Source: JBGOTP01 sp041476545 (lineage in GTDB: Bacteria > Acidobacteriota > Vicinamibacteria > Vicinamibacterales > CAVVIG01). Taken from it: 20,925 nucleotides of DNA. Numbering within the stretch: the first letter of the stretch is position 1; each line of letters opens with the position of its first letter. Position numbers and translations under genes: made by a program. Below the pieces are notes generated by a model. That model worked only from the letters and a program-made list of their open reading frames with translations, was not told the DNA's origin and made no database searches. The stretch is taken from the NCBI GenBank assembly GCA_041476545.1, contig JBGOTP010000042.1:1-20925 (forward strand), given 5' to 3'. This document shows, in pieces, positions 1-7,886 of this stretch.

Positions 1-1814
1 AGCAGCGCGGCGCCGACCCCCTTCCCCGACACATCGCCGACAAGCAGCGCGACGTGGCCGTTCTTCAACTCGAAATAATTGAAGAAGTCGCCGCCCACTT
101 CTCCAGCCGCCTCCGAAACCCCCTGCACCTCTGTCTGCCCGACTCGGAGGGGCACGTGCGGCAGCATGTCGTGCTGAATCTGGCGTCCCAGCTCGAGCTC
201 GCGCTTGATCCGCTCCTGCCCGACCGCCGACCGCTGATGCGTTTCGACATCCCCGGCCATCTGGTTGAATGCCTGGGCCAGCCGGCCGATCTCGTCGTGG
301 GAGTTCACGGATACGCGCGCGCCGTAGTCGCCGCTTGCGATCCGATGAACGCCGGCGTTCAGCCGCGACAGATTGCGCGTCAGCCCGGCCGAGAGCGGCA
401 CGATACCGATGAGCGTAGCGCAGATGAACAGCAAACCCAGTCCTGCGCTGCGTGCGGCGGTTTTCTTCAGATCCTCGAGCGCCTCCCCCACCGGACGCGC
501 AATGCCGAACTTGAGGCCCGAGCCTGTCGGGTCGGCCGTGGTCACCACGATCCACTCGGGCAAACGCGTCGCACCGAGCGTGCCGTCAGGCCCTGAGATG
601 CCGGTGCCCAGCGCTTCGACCTTCTTGCGATCGGCGGCCGTCGGCGCGTAAATGTGACCGTCCTTGCCGACCGCGAACGGCACCTCGCCACGGTCGCGCG
701 GCGTGGCCGAAAACACGGTCGACAGCAGATTCGGCAGATTGACTTCGGCATTGATCTGACGGACCACGCCATTCTGCTCCCGACGCGCGGTCAGACGATT
801 CCCCGTGAGCGCGAGCTTCTTGGTGACCCGCGACTCCTGGACTGACGGTGCCGTAGCGTCGCCAGCCGTGACGGCCGGCGACGGCGTAGCCAACGCGGGC
901 GCCGCGGCCTGGAGCGCCTCCGATTCGCGCTTGGCCTCCGCTGCCTGCTTCGCCAGTTCAGCGGCTCCGATCTTCAGTCCCTGCTGAATCCCGAGCAGGC
1001 GCTGGTTGACTTCGCCGATGACACGCAGGCGCTCCACCGGTTCCATCTCTTCAAACGACTTGTCCGGCGCGATCTCCCGGAACATCTCGCGCCGAATGGC
1101 GGACAGATCAATCGTGATGCGATCGGCGGGCAACGACCCAGCGGGAGCCGCGACACCACCGGCAGTCGCCGGCGCCGTGGGCGAAGTCGCTTGCGCGGGA
1201 GGGCCAGCCACCGGTGCGCCTGACGCAGTTGCGGGTGCGGGGGTGATCGCCGCGGCAGCCACGACCGGACCCACCGGGCGCGGGCGAGAGGGAAATCGCG
1301 GAGGCGACGGACCGCGACGCGCGTCCGTAAAACTCCCTCGCGGGGGAGGCGGCCGGTCTCCTCGCGATCCCGCGGACGGACCACCAAGCCCGCGGCCCGA
1401 CCCTCCGCGCGAGAGCCCTCCCCGGCCGATGGGAAACAGCCCGCGCAGCTCGACGTTGTTCAGCAGCATGGCGGCATCGCCAAGACCATCGGCGACCCGC
1501 GCCTCGAATGTCGTCGTCGCGACGGGACCGGGCGCGACCAAAGCGGACCTAACGGCCGGACTTGCCACTTCGGTGATCGTCGGGGCGGCAGACCTTTCCC
1601 CGTCCATGTCCATCAGTCGTTCCACGCCGGCGCCGAGTTGCGCCGTGATGAGCTGCATCCGCTGGCTCAGTTCACCGGCCAGCATGTCCGACTCATGCTC
1701 CGCCGCATCCTTGAGCGCCTGAACGTTGCTGGAATACGTGTACCACGTCATGGCGCCAAGCGGCACCACGGCAAGCGCCACAAACGCGACAATGAGACGA
1801 AGACGAAGACTCAT
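1..1814 (-). CDS. HAMP domain / SpoIIE-type (PP2C-like) serine phosphatase, membrane-anchored sensor; 3' part missing
   Basis: The frame is open from an ATG at 1814 to the left edge without a stop (about 604 codons). Residues 5-24 form a transmembrane helix. A large extracytoplasmic region follows, with a Gly/Arg/Pro stretch at about residues 115-140 and an Ala/Pro-rich stretch to about 200. A second transmembrane helix lies near 455-475, then a HAMP linker (SGDYGARVSVNSHDEIGRLA), a short coiled connector (ELELGRQIQHDMLP), and the start of a SpoIIE phosphatase domain (GEVGGDFFNYF, then GDVSGKGVGAAL) near 566-604. The GGDFF and GDVSGKG motifs carry the metal-binding Asp residues known for this family. 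Family members dephosphorylate anti-sigma antagonists in partner-switching pathways, so it probably converts a periplasmic signal into altered transcription. The ATG lies 15 bases after the stop of the VWFA-related gene, and a weak GGACGGGA precedes it. The catalytic C terminus lies outside the window. Confidence 0.9.
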   Translation of the reverse strand, partial: MSLRLRLIVAFVALAVVPLGAMTWYTYSSNVQALKDAAEHESDMLAGELSQRMQLITAQLGAGVERLMDMDGERSAAPTITEVASPAVRSALVAPGPVATTTFEARVADGLGDAAMLLNNVELRGLFPIGRGGLSRGGSGRGLGGPSAGSRGDRPPPPRGSFTDARRGPSPPRFPSRPRPVGPVVAAAAITPAPATASGAPVAGPPAQATSPTAPATAGGVAAPAGSLPADRITIDLSAIRREMFREIAPDKSFEEMEPVERLRVIGEVNQRLLGIQQGLKIGAAELAKQAAEAKRESEALQAAAPALATPSPAVTAGDATAPSVQESRVTKKLALTGNRLTARREQNGVVRQINAEVNLPNLLSTVFSATPRDRGEVPFAVGKDGHIYAPTAADRKKVEALGTGISGPDGTLGATRLPEWIVVTTADPTGSGLKFGIARPVGEALEDLKKTAARSAGLGLLFICATLIGIVPLSAGLTRNLSRLNAGVHRIASGDYGARVSVNSHDEIGRLAQAFNQMAGDVETHQRSAVGQERIKRELELGRQIQHDMLPHVPLRVGQTEVQGVSEAAGEVGGDFFNYFELKNGHVALLVGDVSGKGVGAAL

Positions 1815-1829
1815 GGCGTCCCGTCCAGC

Positions 1830-3980
1830 TTAGCGCACGTACAGTTCGAGGCGGGGAAAAGCGAACTTGCCGGCCACGGCATCCACGATGTTGATCTGGC
1901 AGGTGTAGAGTCCCGGTTTCAGGCTCGCCGCCGGCACCTCGAACTGGAAGAGCGCCGCGTGCCGATCCGTCACGTCCACCTGCGTCCGTTCCACCACCGG
2001 CGTCTCGAAGACCTTCACTTTGCCGCGGTAGAACACGAGGCTCGTACGCAGCTGCGGCGCGCCGGCATCGAGCATGGGGTCGTACACCTCGTAGTACACA
2101 TACATCTTCTGCTCGCGGCCGATGATGTGCGTGAGGTTGGGCACGAGCTCGACGCCGTTGCGGACAAGCGGACTCTGGGTCTTCGCGGCGCCTGGCGTCT
2201 TGAGCTGTGTGCTCAAGACGATCGAGCTGATCTTCACGGGCGCCTGCTTCAACTCGGGCACGAGAATCGCCGTTTCGAACGTCCCCATGCGGCCATCCGC
2301 GTTTTCACGGACGACCATCTTGACCGAGAAGCGACCGGGCGGCAGCGTCATGCCGGTCTGATACAGCACCTGTTTGGCGCCAAGGCCGTCGGCACCGACG
2401 GGCGGCACCGTCAGCGTGTCTCGAATCCGTCCCACGGGTTGGCCGCGCTCGTCCCGAATGAAGCCGGCCACATCGAGCGTGATCTTGTCTGTCGATGGCG
2501 GCACGGCGGAGCCCGGCACGGCGAGCGACACCGGCACGTAGTACTTGTCAGCCGCGAGACGGAACCAGCCGGCCGTGACAAACATCGGCACGTCGGTCAC
2601 CGGTATCGGCGCCATCAACTGCTCCTGGAGCAGTGTCTCCCGGTCTGTCTTCGCGGTGTGCCCGAAGTCGCGGTCGGCGTAGTAGCCTTCGCGCGCTTCG
2701 AGCTTCACGTTGGATCTGCTCTTGAGGCGGACCCTGATGCGGCGAAACCGCCCGTCCTTGGATGGGTTGCTGCTCGAGAAGCCCAGGATGTAGTACGACG
2801 AGATGTCCTTGGTGACTTTCGCGAACGCCTCACCGAAATCGTTCGAATCGGTGAACGCTGTGCCACCGGTGTCCTGCGCCAGCGCCTGCAAGGTTTCCTG
2901 CTGCGCGCCCAGGTTGGCAAACTGCTGCGCGACGCCGCGTCCGGAGAACGCGGTCACGCCGCCGCGGCTGGCCTGATTGGCGGCCCCGCCCGGCACGATG
3001 GCCTGCAGCCCGCGCGAGTCGACGGGATAGATCGCCACGTTGGCGCGGACGGCGGCGTTGATGGCCTTTCGCAACTCGATCTGGTTGTCCGATCCGTTTC
3101 GCTGCATCCCGGAGCTGAAATAGAGAATCGCCTTCTTCTGCTGAAGCGCCGACAGCGATTCCGCGAGCGTCGTCAGCGCGCGCAGCCGGACGTCGTTGTT
3201 GAACGTGTCCAGTTCCTGGGCGCCGACATCCACGGTGGCGTCCGCGGCGTCAGCCGCATCGATGGACGCCGTGCCATCGGCCGCCGCCGCGTCGGTGGAC
3301 GCGGTGCTGGAATCAATGGCTCCGCCCGGTCCGCCGGTGCCCGTGAAACCCTGCAGCACGGCACGCACTTTCTCTTTGTCGCTCGTGAAATCGTTCTGTA
3401 TCTCGAGGCTGGTGCCGATGCTCGCCACCGCCACGAGATCCGACGTCGTCATCTGCTCGTCGACCCACTTCAACGCCGAGCTGGCGGCCTTCTGCACTTC
3501 GTCGGGCTGCATCGAGCTCGTGTCGAACAACAGAATCATCAGCCGATGACCCGCGGCTTCGTCCGAGGTGAGCGGCCTCTGGTCGTCGTTCGGGTTGAGG
3601 TCGACCGACGGCTGCGCCGCGGCCGACGGCGACGCTGGAGGGGTCGAACTCACACCAGCTGTGGCGGACGACACCGGCGCGCCAGGAGCCGGCGCGTTCT
3701 TCGAAATCTCCTCGAAGGCAAATGACTGAATCTGCTGCGGCCTGCCGTCCTCGAGGAGCTCGAAGTCATCGGCCTTCAGCCCGGTGACGATGGCCCCTTT
3801 CTGGTCGCGCACGACAACGTCCACCAGAACGAGATTGACGTTGCTGCGGAACGTCGGACGCGACGCCGGCGCGGGCGGCTGCTGACGGGCCGATGCCGCA
3901 GGCGCAGGCGGCTGTTGGGCAAAGAGGACCGCAGAGATCGCCACGAGAAGCAGCACGGTCGTAGCGCCTGATTTCGCCAT
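1830..3980 (-). CDS. Secreted VWFA-related (acidobacterial TIGR03436-type) protein
   Basis: This 716-residue protein starts MAKSGATTVL with a signal peptide ending near AQQ (about residue 21), then a Pro/Ala/Gln linker. The N-terminal segment NLVLVDVVVRDQKGAIVTGL (49-68) followed by DDFELLEDG is the hallmark opening of acidobacterial VWFA-related proteins. The von Willebrand A core follows (LMILLFDTSSMQ at about 148-159; ILYFSSGMQ at 285-293; YYILGF at 396-401). The metal site reads DTSSM, not DxSxS, so metal binding may be altered. An Asp/Ala/Thr-rich insert sits at about 222-252. The last 300 residues look like beta-sandwich segments. The frame extends 34 codons upstream, but that part lies inside the receptor gene and lacks signal-peptide character. 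The start codon overlaps the receptor stop (TAATG), implying translational coupling. The function is unknown; a surface adhesion or scaffold role is inferred. Confidence 0.9.
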   Translation of the reverse strand: MAKSGATTVLLLVAISAVLFAQQPPAPAASARQQPPAPASRPTFRSNVNLVLVDVVVRDQKGAIVTGLKADDFELLEDGRPQQIQSFAFEEISKNAPAPGAPVSSATAGVSSTPPASPSAAAQPSVDLNPNDDQRPLTSDEAAGHRLMILLFDTSSMQPDEVQKAASSALKWVDEQMTTSDLVAVASIGTSLEIQNDFTSDKEKVRAVLQGFTGTGGPGGAIDSSTASTDAAAADGTASIDAADAADATVDVGAQELDTFNNDVRLRALTTLAESLSALQQKKAILYFSSGMQRNGSDNQIELRKAINAAVRANVAIYPVDSRGLQAIVPGGAANQASRGGVTAFSGRGVAQQFANLGAQQETLQALAQDTGGTAFTDSNDFGEAFAKVTKDISSYYILGFSSSNPSKDGRFRRIRVRLKSRSNVKLEAREGYYADRDFGHTAKTDRETLLQEQLMAPIPVTDVPMFVTAGWFRLAADKYYVPVSLAVPGSAVPPSTDKITLDVAGFIRDERGQPVGRIRDTLTVPPVGADGLGAKQVLYQTGMTLPPGRFSVKMVVRENADGRMGTFETAILVPELKQAPVKISSIVLSTQLKTPGAAKTQSPLVRNGVELVPNLTHIIGREQKMYVYYEVYDPMLDAGAPQLRTSLVFYRGKVKVFETPVVERTQVDVTDRHAALFQFEVPAASLKPGLYTCQINIVDAVAGKFAFPRLELYVR

Positions 3981-6900
3981 TAGAACCTCACCCGCGTGTT
4001 GAGGGTGATGCTCCGCATCGGCCGGACCGACACCACCTGCCCGAAAGTCGGTGAGTTCAGGTTGGTGTCGATGCCGGACCACTGCACGGTGTTGAAGAGG
4101 TTGTTGGCGTTGACCGACAGCGTGATCGCATGGTTGCTCTGCGACCGGAAGTTTCGATTGAGCGACCCGTTGATCTGATGTCCGCCCGGCCCGATGATCG
4201 TGTTCCGCGACGAGTTCCCGAACGTGCTGGCGTCCGGCACCGTGAACGCCGACGTATTGAAGTACTCGTTGACCGACGGATCACTGAGATCGATCGGCGC
4301 CCCGGTGTAGTTGGCCCGGAGCGATCCGTTCGTGCCCCGGAACACGTCGCTGACCGCTCCAACCACGCGGGCCGTGAACGGCGACCCGGTCTGGAACGTG
4401 GCGTTCATCGACATCGACCAGTCGCCGACGACGCGTGCCCAGAATCCGCCGTTTGCCAACCACTTGCGGTTCGGGCCGAACGGCAACTCCCACGAGAGGT
4501 CGCCCGTCACCTGATGGCGCCGGTCGAAGCTCGAGAGCGCCCACTCGGCCCCAAGGTCCTTGTCGTTTTGCGCGACCACCGTCCCTCCCGCGCCGAGCGA
4601 CGACGCGTTGTCCATCGACCTGGCAATCGTGTACGAGATACCGCCACCGATGCCCTTCACCAGGCGCCGGCGAAGTTGGACCGTACCGGACTCCAGAATC
4701 GAGTGGCCGCCGGACGATTCCCAGACAAACGCCTGCACGTTCGGAAGCAGCAGCCCCGCCGGTCCGCGGTTCGGTGCGCGGAGAATGTCGAGGTCCGTGC
4801 CCTTCGTGCCGGTGTAGCTGCCAATCAACGACCAGGTCCGGTTCAGATCCCGCGAGATCGTCGCGTTCCACGTCTGGATCATCCCGGGCTTGTAGTTTCT
4901 GTCGACACCCCAACTGTTCGTCGTCGTGGACGTGGACGACAGAAGCGCGCTCTGCAACGTCAACGGAGTGCCCGGTGCGGCAATGACCGTTTCGGTCGAC
5001 GAGAACGGCGGCTGCGCCACGAGCTGGCGGGCGACCGCAGAGTACGACCCGCTGTTGTACGTGATGCTGTACCCGCCTCGCAGAATGGTGTTCGGCTTCA
5101 AGCGATACGCGAAACCCAGCCGGGGTCCGATGTCCCTGAAGGTGCTGTTGATAAGGCCGTTCGGGAATGCGCCGGAGAAGGGTCCCGTGCCCCCGGCGAC
5201 GACTGCCGATACGGCGCTGAAGTCCGGAAGGACGTCAAGATTTGCCATCTGCCCGTTCGTCTCGGTGAACGGCAGCGTCAACTCGTACCGCAATCCGAGA
5301 TTCAGGGTCAGCTTGGAGCTTTTCTGCCAGTTGTCCTGCACGTAGGCCGAGAACGAGCGATCGCGGAGGGTTGTGAGTCCCGCCACCTGCACGGAGGCCT
5401 GCTGTGGCAGCCCGAGCAGAAAGTCCGCGAAGCCGGCGCCGCTCGCGCCCGCCACCTGCGCGCCACCCGAGGAGTACAGGCCGGTGAAGGTGAACGTGCC
5501 GCGCGCGTTGCTGTTGGTCTCGCTCTTCGTCAGATCCGATCGGAAGTCGGTCCCGGCGCTCACCTGATGTTTGCTGAACTGGTGGTTGATCGCGTAGCTC
5601 GTGGTCACACGGTGTTCCCTGCGCAGACTCGCGGCCGGCGAGCGCACGCCGCTGAAACCCGAGAACGTCAACGACGGAACGCCCCAGTTCAGGGGATCGA
5701 CCGAGGCGTTGTCCGGATACAGAATGCCGGCGGCGGCGCCCACGTTGTTGGACCCGCTGAATTGATTGGTAGATTGCGACGTCGAGCGCGTGAGGTTGAC
5801 GTTCACGTTGTGCGTCGTGCGGCCTTTCGAGATATTCAGGCCGACTGGCACCGTCAGACTGCTGCCCCTGGTCGAGCCGCCGAGGTCCGGAAAGACGTTG
5901 AGCGAGTCGCTCGAATTGCGACGGTACTGCACCTGGGCATTCAGATTGATGTTGAGACCACGGCCGCCTCGTCCGGGGCCGCCTCGTCCCCCACCGCCGC
6001 CTCGTCCTCCGCCCCCGCGGCCCCCACCCTGCCCACCGCGGCCACCGGCGCCACGCTGCGGGATCGAAGGCGAGAGATTCTGCATGACCCGCACGCTGAT
6101 GCTGTCCGACGACGAGTGCGACAGATCCGACACGTGGTAGTTCCTCGTCGTGCCCGGCAAATTCGGTAGCGGAATGAAGCGCAGCAGTTGGAGCGCACCT
6201 TGATTCATCACGCCGGCGGGAATCTGATTGCCGGCGAAGGGTTGTCCTGTTGCGGGGTTGATGAGCGAGAGGCTGCTCGACGAGAAATCACCGTTCCGCA
6301 TGGCCTCGGTTGGAACCGTCGCGTACTGATCGAAAAGGTTGTTCGAACGATTGCCCGAGTAATTCAGCTGAAAGTTGCTGCGTCTGTTCGTGTCCTTGTA
6401 CAGGCCGGGAATCTTCAACGGGCCGCCGAAGGTCGCCCCGAAATTGTTTTTGGCGAACGTCGGCTGCGTGGTCGGCACGTCGGATCGCAATTGATACGGC
6501 GGGCTATCGAGCGCGGAACCGCCGAACGTGTAGGTCGCGTTGCCGGTGTACAGCCGCTGACTACGGCCTCGACCACCGAGCACGAAATCGCCGGGGCCGC
6601 CTCGCCCACCGCCTGGGCCACCAGGCCCGCCCAATCCTCCGCCTCCTGGTCCACCGCCGGGACCACCAGGACCCCCTCGCCCGCCGCCACCGGGACCGCC
6701 TCGACCGCCGCCAGGCCCTCCCGGATTACCGCGACCGCCGCCTTGTCCGTCGCCCGCGCCGGGAATGCCAGCCCCAAAACCACCGAATGCACCTTGGTCG
6801 CCCCCGAACCCGAATCCGAAGGCAGCCGGATCAAAATCGCCGCGACCAATCGCCTGCAGACGATCGTTCATCAGGCCGCGATCGAGGCTCGTCGCATCGC

Positions 6901-7735
6901 TGCTGCCGTTGATCGCGACGGCGTCGGACTGCGCCGCGTCGACGGAGAATCCGAATGGCAGGAGCTGTGCGACGCCGGCTGTACTGTCAGCGCTAGCATC
7001 GAGCGTTGCCGCGCCATTGGCGTCTGCCTGCACGTCGAGCGTCTGAAAGCGCGGCGCGTTCGGATCGGCCGCGGACGCACCGGCACGGCCGGCCTGCGCC
7101 CCGGGTGCCGCACCACGGCCGCGACCACGGCCAAACTGCCCGGCCGCCTGCGCGGGCGCTTGCGCCGAACCACTCGTCGGGCTCTGCGCCGCGGGAACGT
7201 CCGCCGCGGACGTGGCGGGCGCGGCTCCCGTTCCAGGCGCTCGAGTGGCCCCGGTCCCAGGCCCGGCGAGCGCTTCGGTACGCGGCCGAAGAGACATCTG
7301 CAGATCCGCCGTGGTGTCACATGGCGGCGCGCCAACGGTCACGTCCCGCTCGACGCGGCCGAACGTCGGAAGATCGGCGGTCAGGTGATACGTGCCATTC
7401 GGCGAGAAGACAATCGCGTAGCGGCCGTCAAGATCCGTTGACGTGGCCGCCTTGACGACTTCACCCACGCGAACGATTAGTGAAACGCCGGGGAGCGGAA
7501 TCGTGCCGGCGATGGCGCGGCCGCTGATGCGACAGCCGGCGGGCCCGGCCGACGAGGTCGGCGGTTGCTGCGCGTCGACCGTAACCGGGGGAAACGTCAA
7601 CCCGATGACAGCCGCGCCGATCGCGCCGAGCACAATCGACAGAGCGCGCCGCAAAGCCGGTGCGCGCAAGAAAGCGGGGCCGCGCAAGAGAGGCGAAAGA
7701 GATGGTTGTGCCATGGATGAAGATGGTTGCGCCAT
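3980..7735 (-). CDS. TonB-dependent receptor, Oar-like, with carboxypeptidase-regulatory-like domain and Gly-rich inserts
   Basis: This 1251-residue outer-membrane protein has a signal peptide whose hydrophobic core covers about residues 30-47, with likely cleavage near VDA/QQ at 55. Residues 68-150 form a carboxypeptidase-regulatory-like fold (RISGRAIAGTIPLPGVSLIV, then TSTDLDGRYAIVF). The plug region is low in complexity. NNFGATFGGPLKIPGLY and TEAMRNGDFS are typical of Oar-type receptors. The C-terminal half is a beta-barrel (FSAYVQDNWQ, LTLNLGLRYE, GPRLGFAYRL) ending in VRF, the usual barrel terminus. Gly/Arg/Pro inserts occur at about residues 319-390 and 561-593. Such receptors import large substrates or act as surface proteins; the ligand cannot be inferred. 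It is the first gene of a unit with the VWFA-related and SpoIIE genes. The N terminus is duplicated (MAQPS twice), so translation could also begin at residue 8 (7714). No strong ribosome binding site is visible. Confidence 0.92.
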   Translation of the reverse strand: MAQPSSSMAQPSLSPLLRGPAFLRAPALRRALSIVLGAIGAAVIGLTFPPVTVDAQQPPTSSAGPAGCRISGRAIAGTIPLPGVSLIVRVGEVVKAATSTDLDGRYAIVFSPNGTYHLTADLPTFGRVERDVTVGAPPCDTTADLQMSLRPRTEALAGPGTGATRAPGTGAAPATSAADVPAAQSPTSGSAQAPAQAAGQFGRGRGRGAAPGAQAGRAGASAADPNAPRFQTLDVQADANGAATLDASADSTAGVAQLLPFGFSVDAAQSDAVAINGSSDATSLDRGLMNDRLQAIGRGDFDPAAFGFGFGGDQGAFGGFGAGIPGAGDGQGGGRGNPGGPGGGRGGPGGGGRGGPGGPGGGPGGGGLGGPGGPGGGRGGPGDFVLGGRGRSQRLYTGNATYTFGGSALDSPPYQLRSDVPTTQPTFAKNNFGATFGGPLKIPGLYKDTNRRSNFQLNYSGNRSNNLFDQYATVPTEAMRNGDFSSSSLSLINPATGQPFAGNQIPAGVMNQGALQLLRFIPLPNLPGTTRNYHVSDLSHSSSDSISVRVMQNLSPSIPQRGAGGRGGQGGGRGGGGRGGGGGRGGPGRGGRGLNINLNAQVQYRRNSSDSLNVFPDLGGSTRGSSLTVPVGLNISKGRTTHNVNVNLTRSTSQSTNQFSGSNNVGAAAGILYPDNASVDPLNWGVPSLTFSGFSGVRSPAASLRREHRVTTSYAINHQFSKHQVSAGTDFRSDLTKSETNSNARGTFTFTGLYSSGGAQVAGASGAGFADFLLGLPQQASVQVAGLTTLRDRSFSAYVQDNWQKSSKLTLNLGLRYELTLPFTETNGQMANLDVLPDFSAVSAVVAGGTGPFSGAFPNGLINSTFRDIGPRLGFAYRLKPNTILRGGYSITYNSGSYSAVARQLVAQPPFSSTETVIAAPGTPLTLQSALLSSTSTTTNSWGVDRNYKPGMIQTWNATISRDLNRTWSLIGSYTGTKGTDLDILRAPNRGPAGLLLPNVQAFVWESSGGHSILESGTVQLRRRLVKGIGGGISYTIARSMDNASSLGAGGTVVAQNDKDLGAEWALSSFDRRHQVTGDLSWELPFGPNRKWLANGGFWARVVGDWSMSMNATFQTGSPFTARVVGAVSDVFRGTNGSLRANYTGAPIDLSDPSVNEYFNTSAFTVPDASTFGNSSRNTIIGPGGHQINGSLNRNFRSQSNHAITLSVNANNLFNTVQWSGIDTNLNSPTFGQVVSVRPMRSITLNTRVRF
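5957..6055 (-). repeat. Second Gly/Arg-rich low-complexity coding repeat in the receptor
   Basis: This segment encodes residues 561-593 of the receptor, composed of GGRGG-type units flanked by ordinary barrel strands (SISVRVMQN before, LNINLNAQVQY after). The position suggests one long surface or periplasmic loop between two strands. Confidence 0.8.
6566..6781 (-). repeat. Gly/Pro/Arg-rich low-complexity coding repeat in the receptor
   Basis: This part of the receptor gene encodes about 72 residues (approximately 319-390) built almost only of Gly, Pro and Arg in degenerate GGPGG, GGRGG and GGP units. It lies between the degenerate plug region and the first barrel-like strands. Confidence 0.85.
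7694..7735 (-). repeat. 21-base tandem duplication covering the receptor start codon
   Basis: Two adjacent 21-base units each begin ATGGC(G/A)CAACCATCT. The first 15 bases differ at one position and the last six diverge. Each unit supplies an in-frame ATG, so the protein opens MAQPSSS-MAQPSLS. It probably arose by replication slippage. Confidence 0.8.
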
Positions 7736-7886
7736 TGATAGACATTACGGTCTGGGATGATGGGCCGTTTCAGAATCAGCCAGGAGTCTCGGGCTTTTCA
7801 TCGCCCTTTCACACTCATGCCACACTTGCGCACGCGGCGCCTTCTGAACGCTACCATGAGCCAAGTTGTTCGTGTAGCATGCCCAT
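7736..7886. promoter_or_regulatory. Divergent intergenic region between the receptor unit and the hydrolase unit
   Basis: These 151 bases must hold promoters for both directions. On the plus strand a TAGCAT at 7875-7880 sits seven bases before the hydrolase ATG at 7887. If it is a -10 box, transcription would start at or next to the ATG; no good -35 box is seen 17 bases upstream. On the minus strand a TAATGT lies shortly before the receptor ATG, again without a clear -35. Neither gene has an obvious Shine-Dalgarno sequence. Confidence 0.35.

Noticed and set aside
1638..3725. Long open frame on the plus strand (695 codons)
   Set aside because: It lies opposite the VWFA-related gene, which has a clear family signature. 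The predicted product is rich in Arg, His and Gly without any domain, as expected from codon bias of the other strand.
4130..6169. Long open frame on the plus strand (679 codons)
   Set aside because: It is antisense to the receptor gene; composition is Arg/Val/His-rich and no motif or ribosome binding site supports it.
5957..6781. CRISPR-like periodic repeats in the Gly-rich tracts
   Set aside because: The periodicity comes from Gly/Pro/Arg codons within an open frame; there are no uniform repeats with unique spacers.
6188..7441. Open frame on the plus strand (417 codons)
   Set aside because: Antisense to the receptor N-terminal region and its Gly-rich tract; no recognisable domain.
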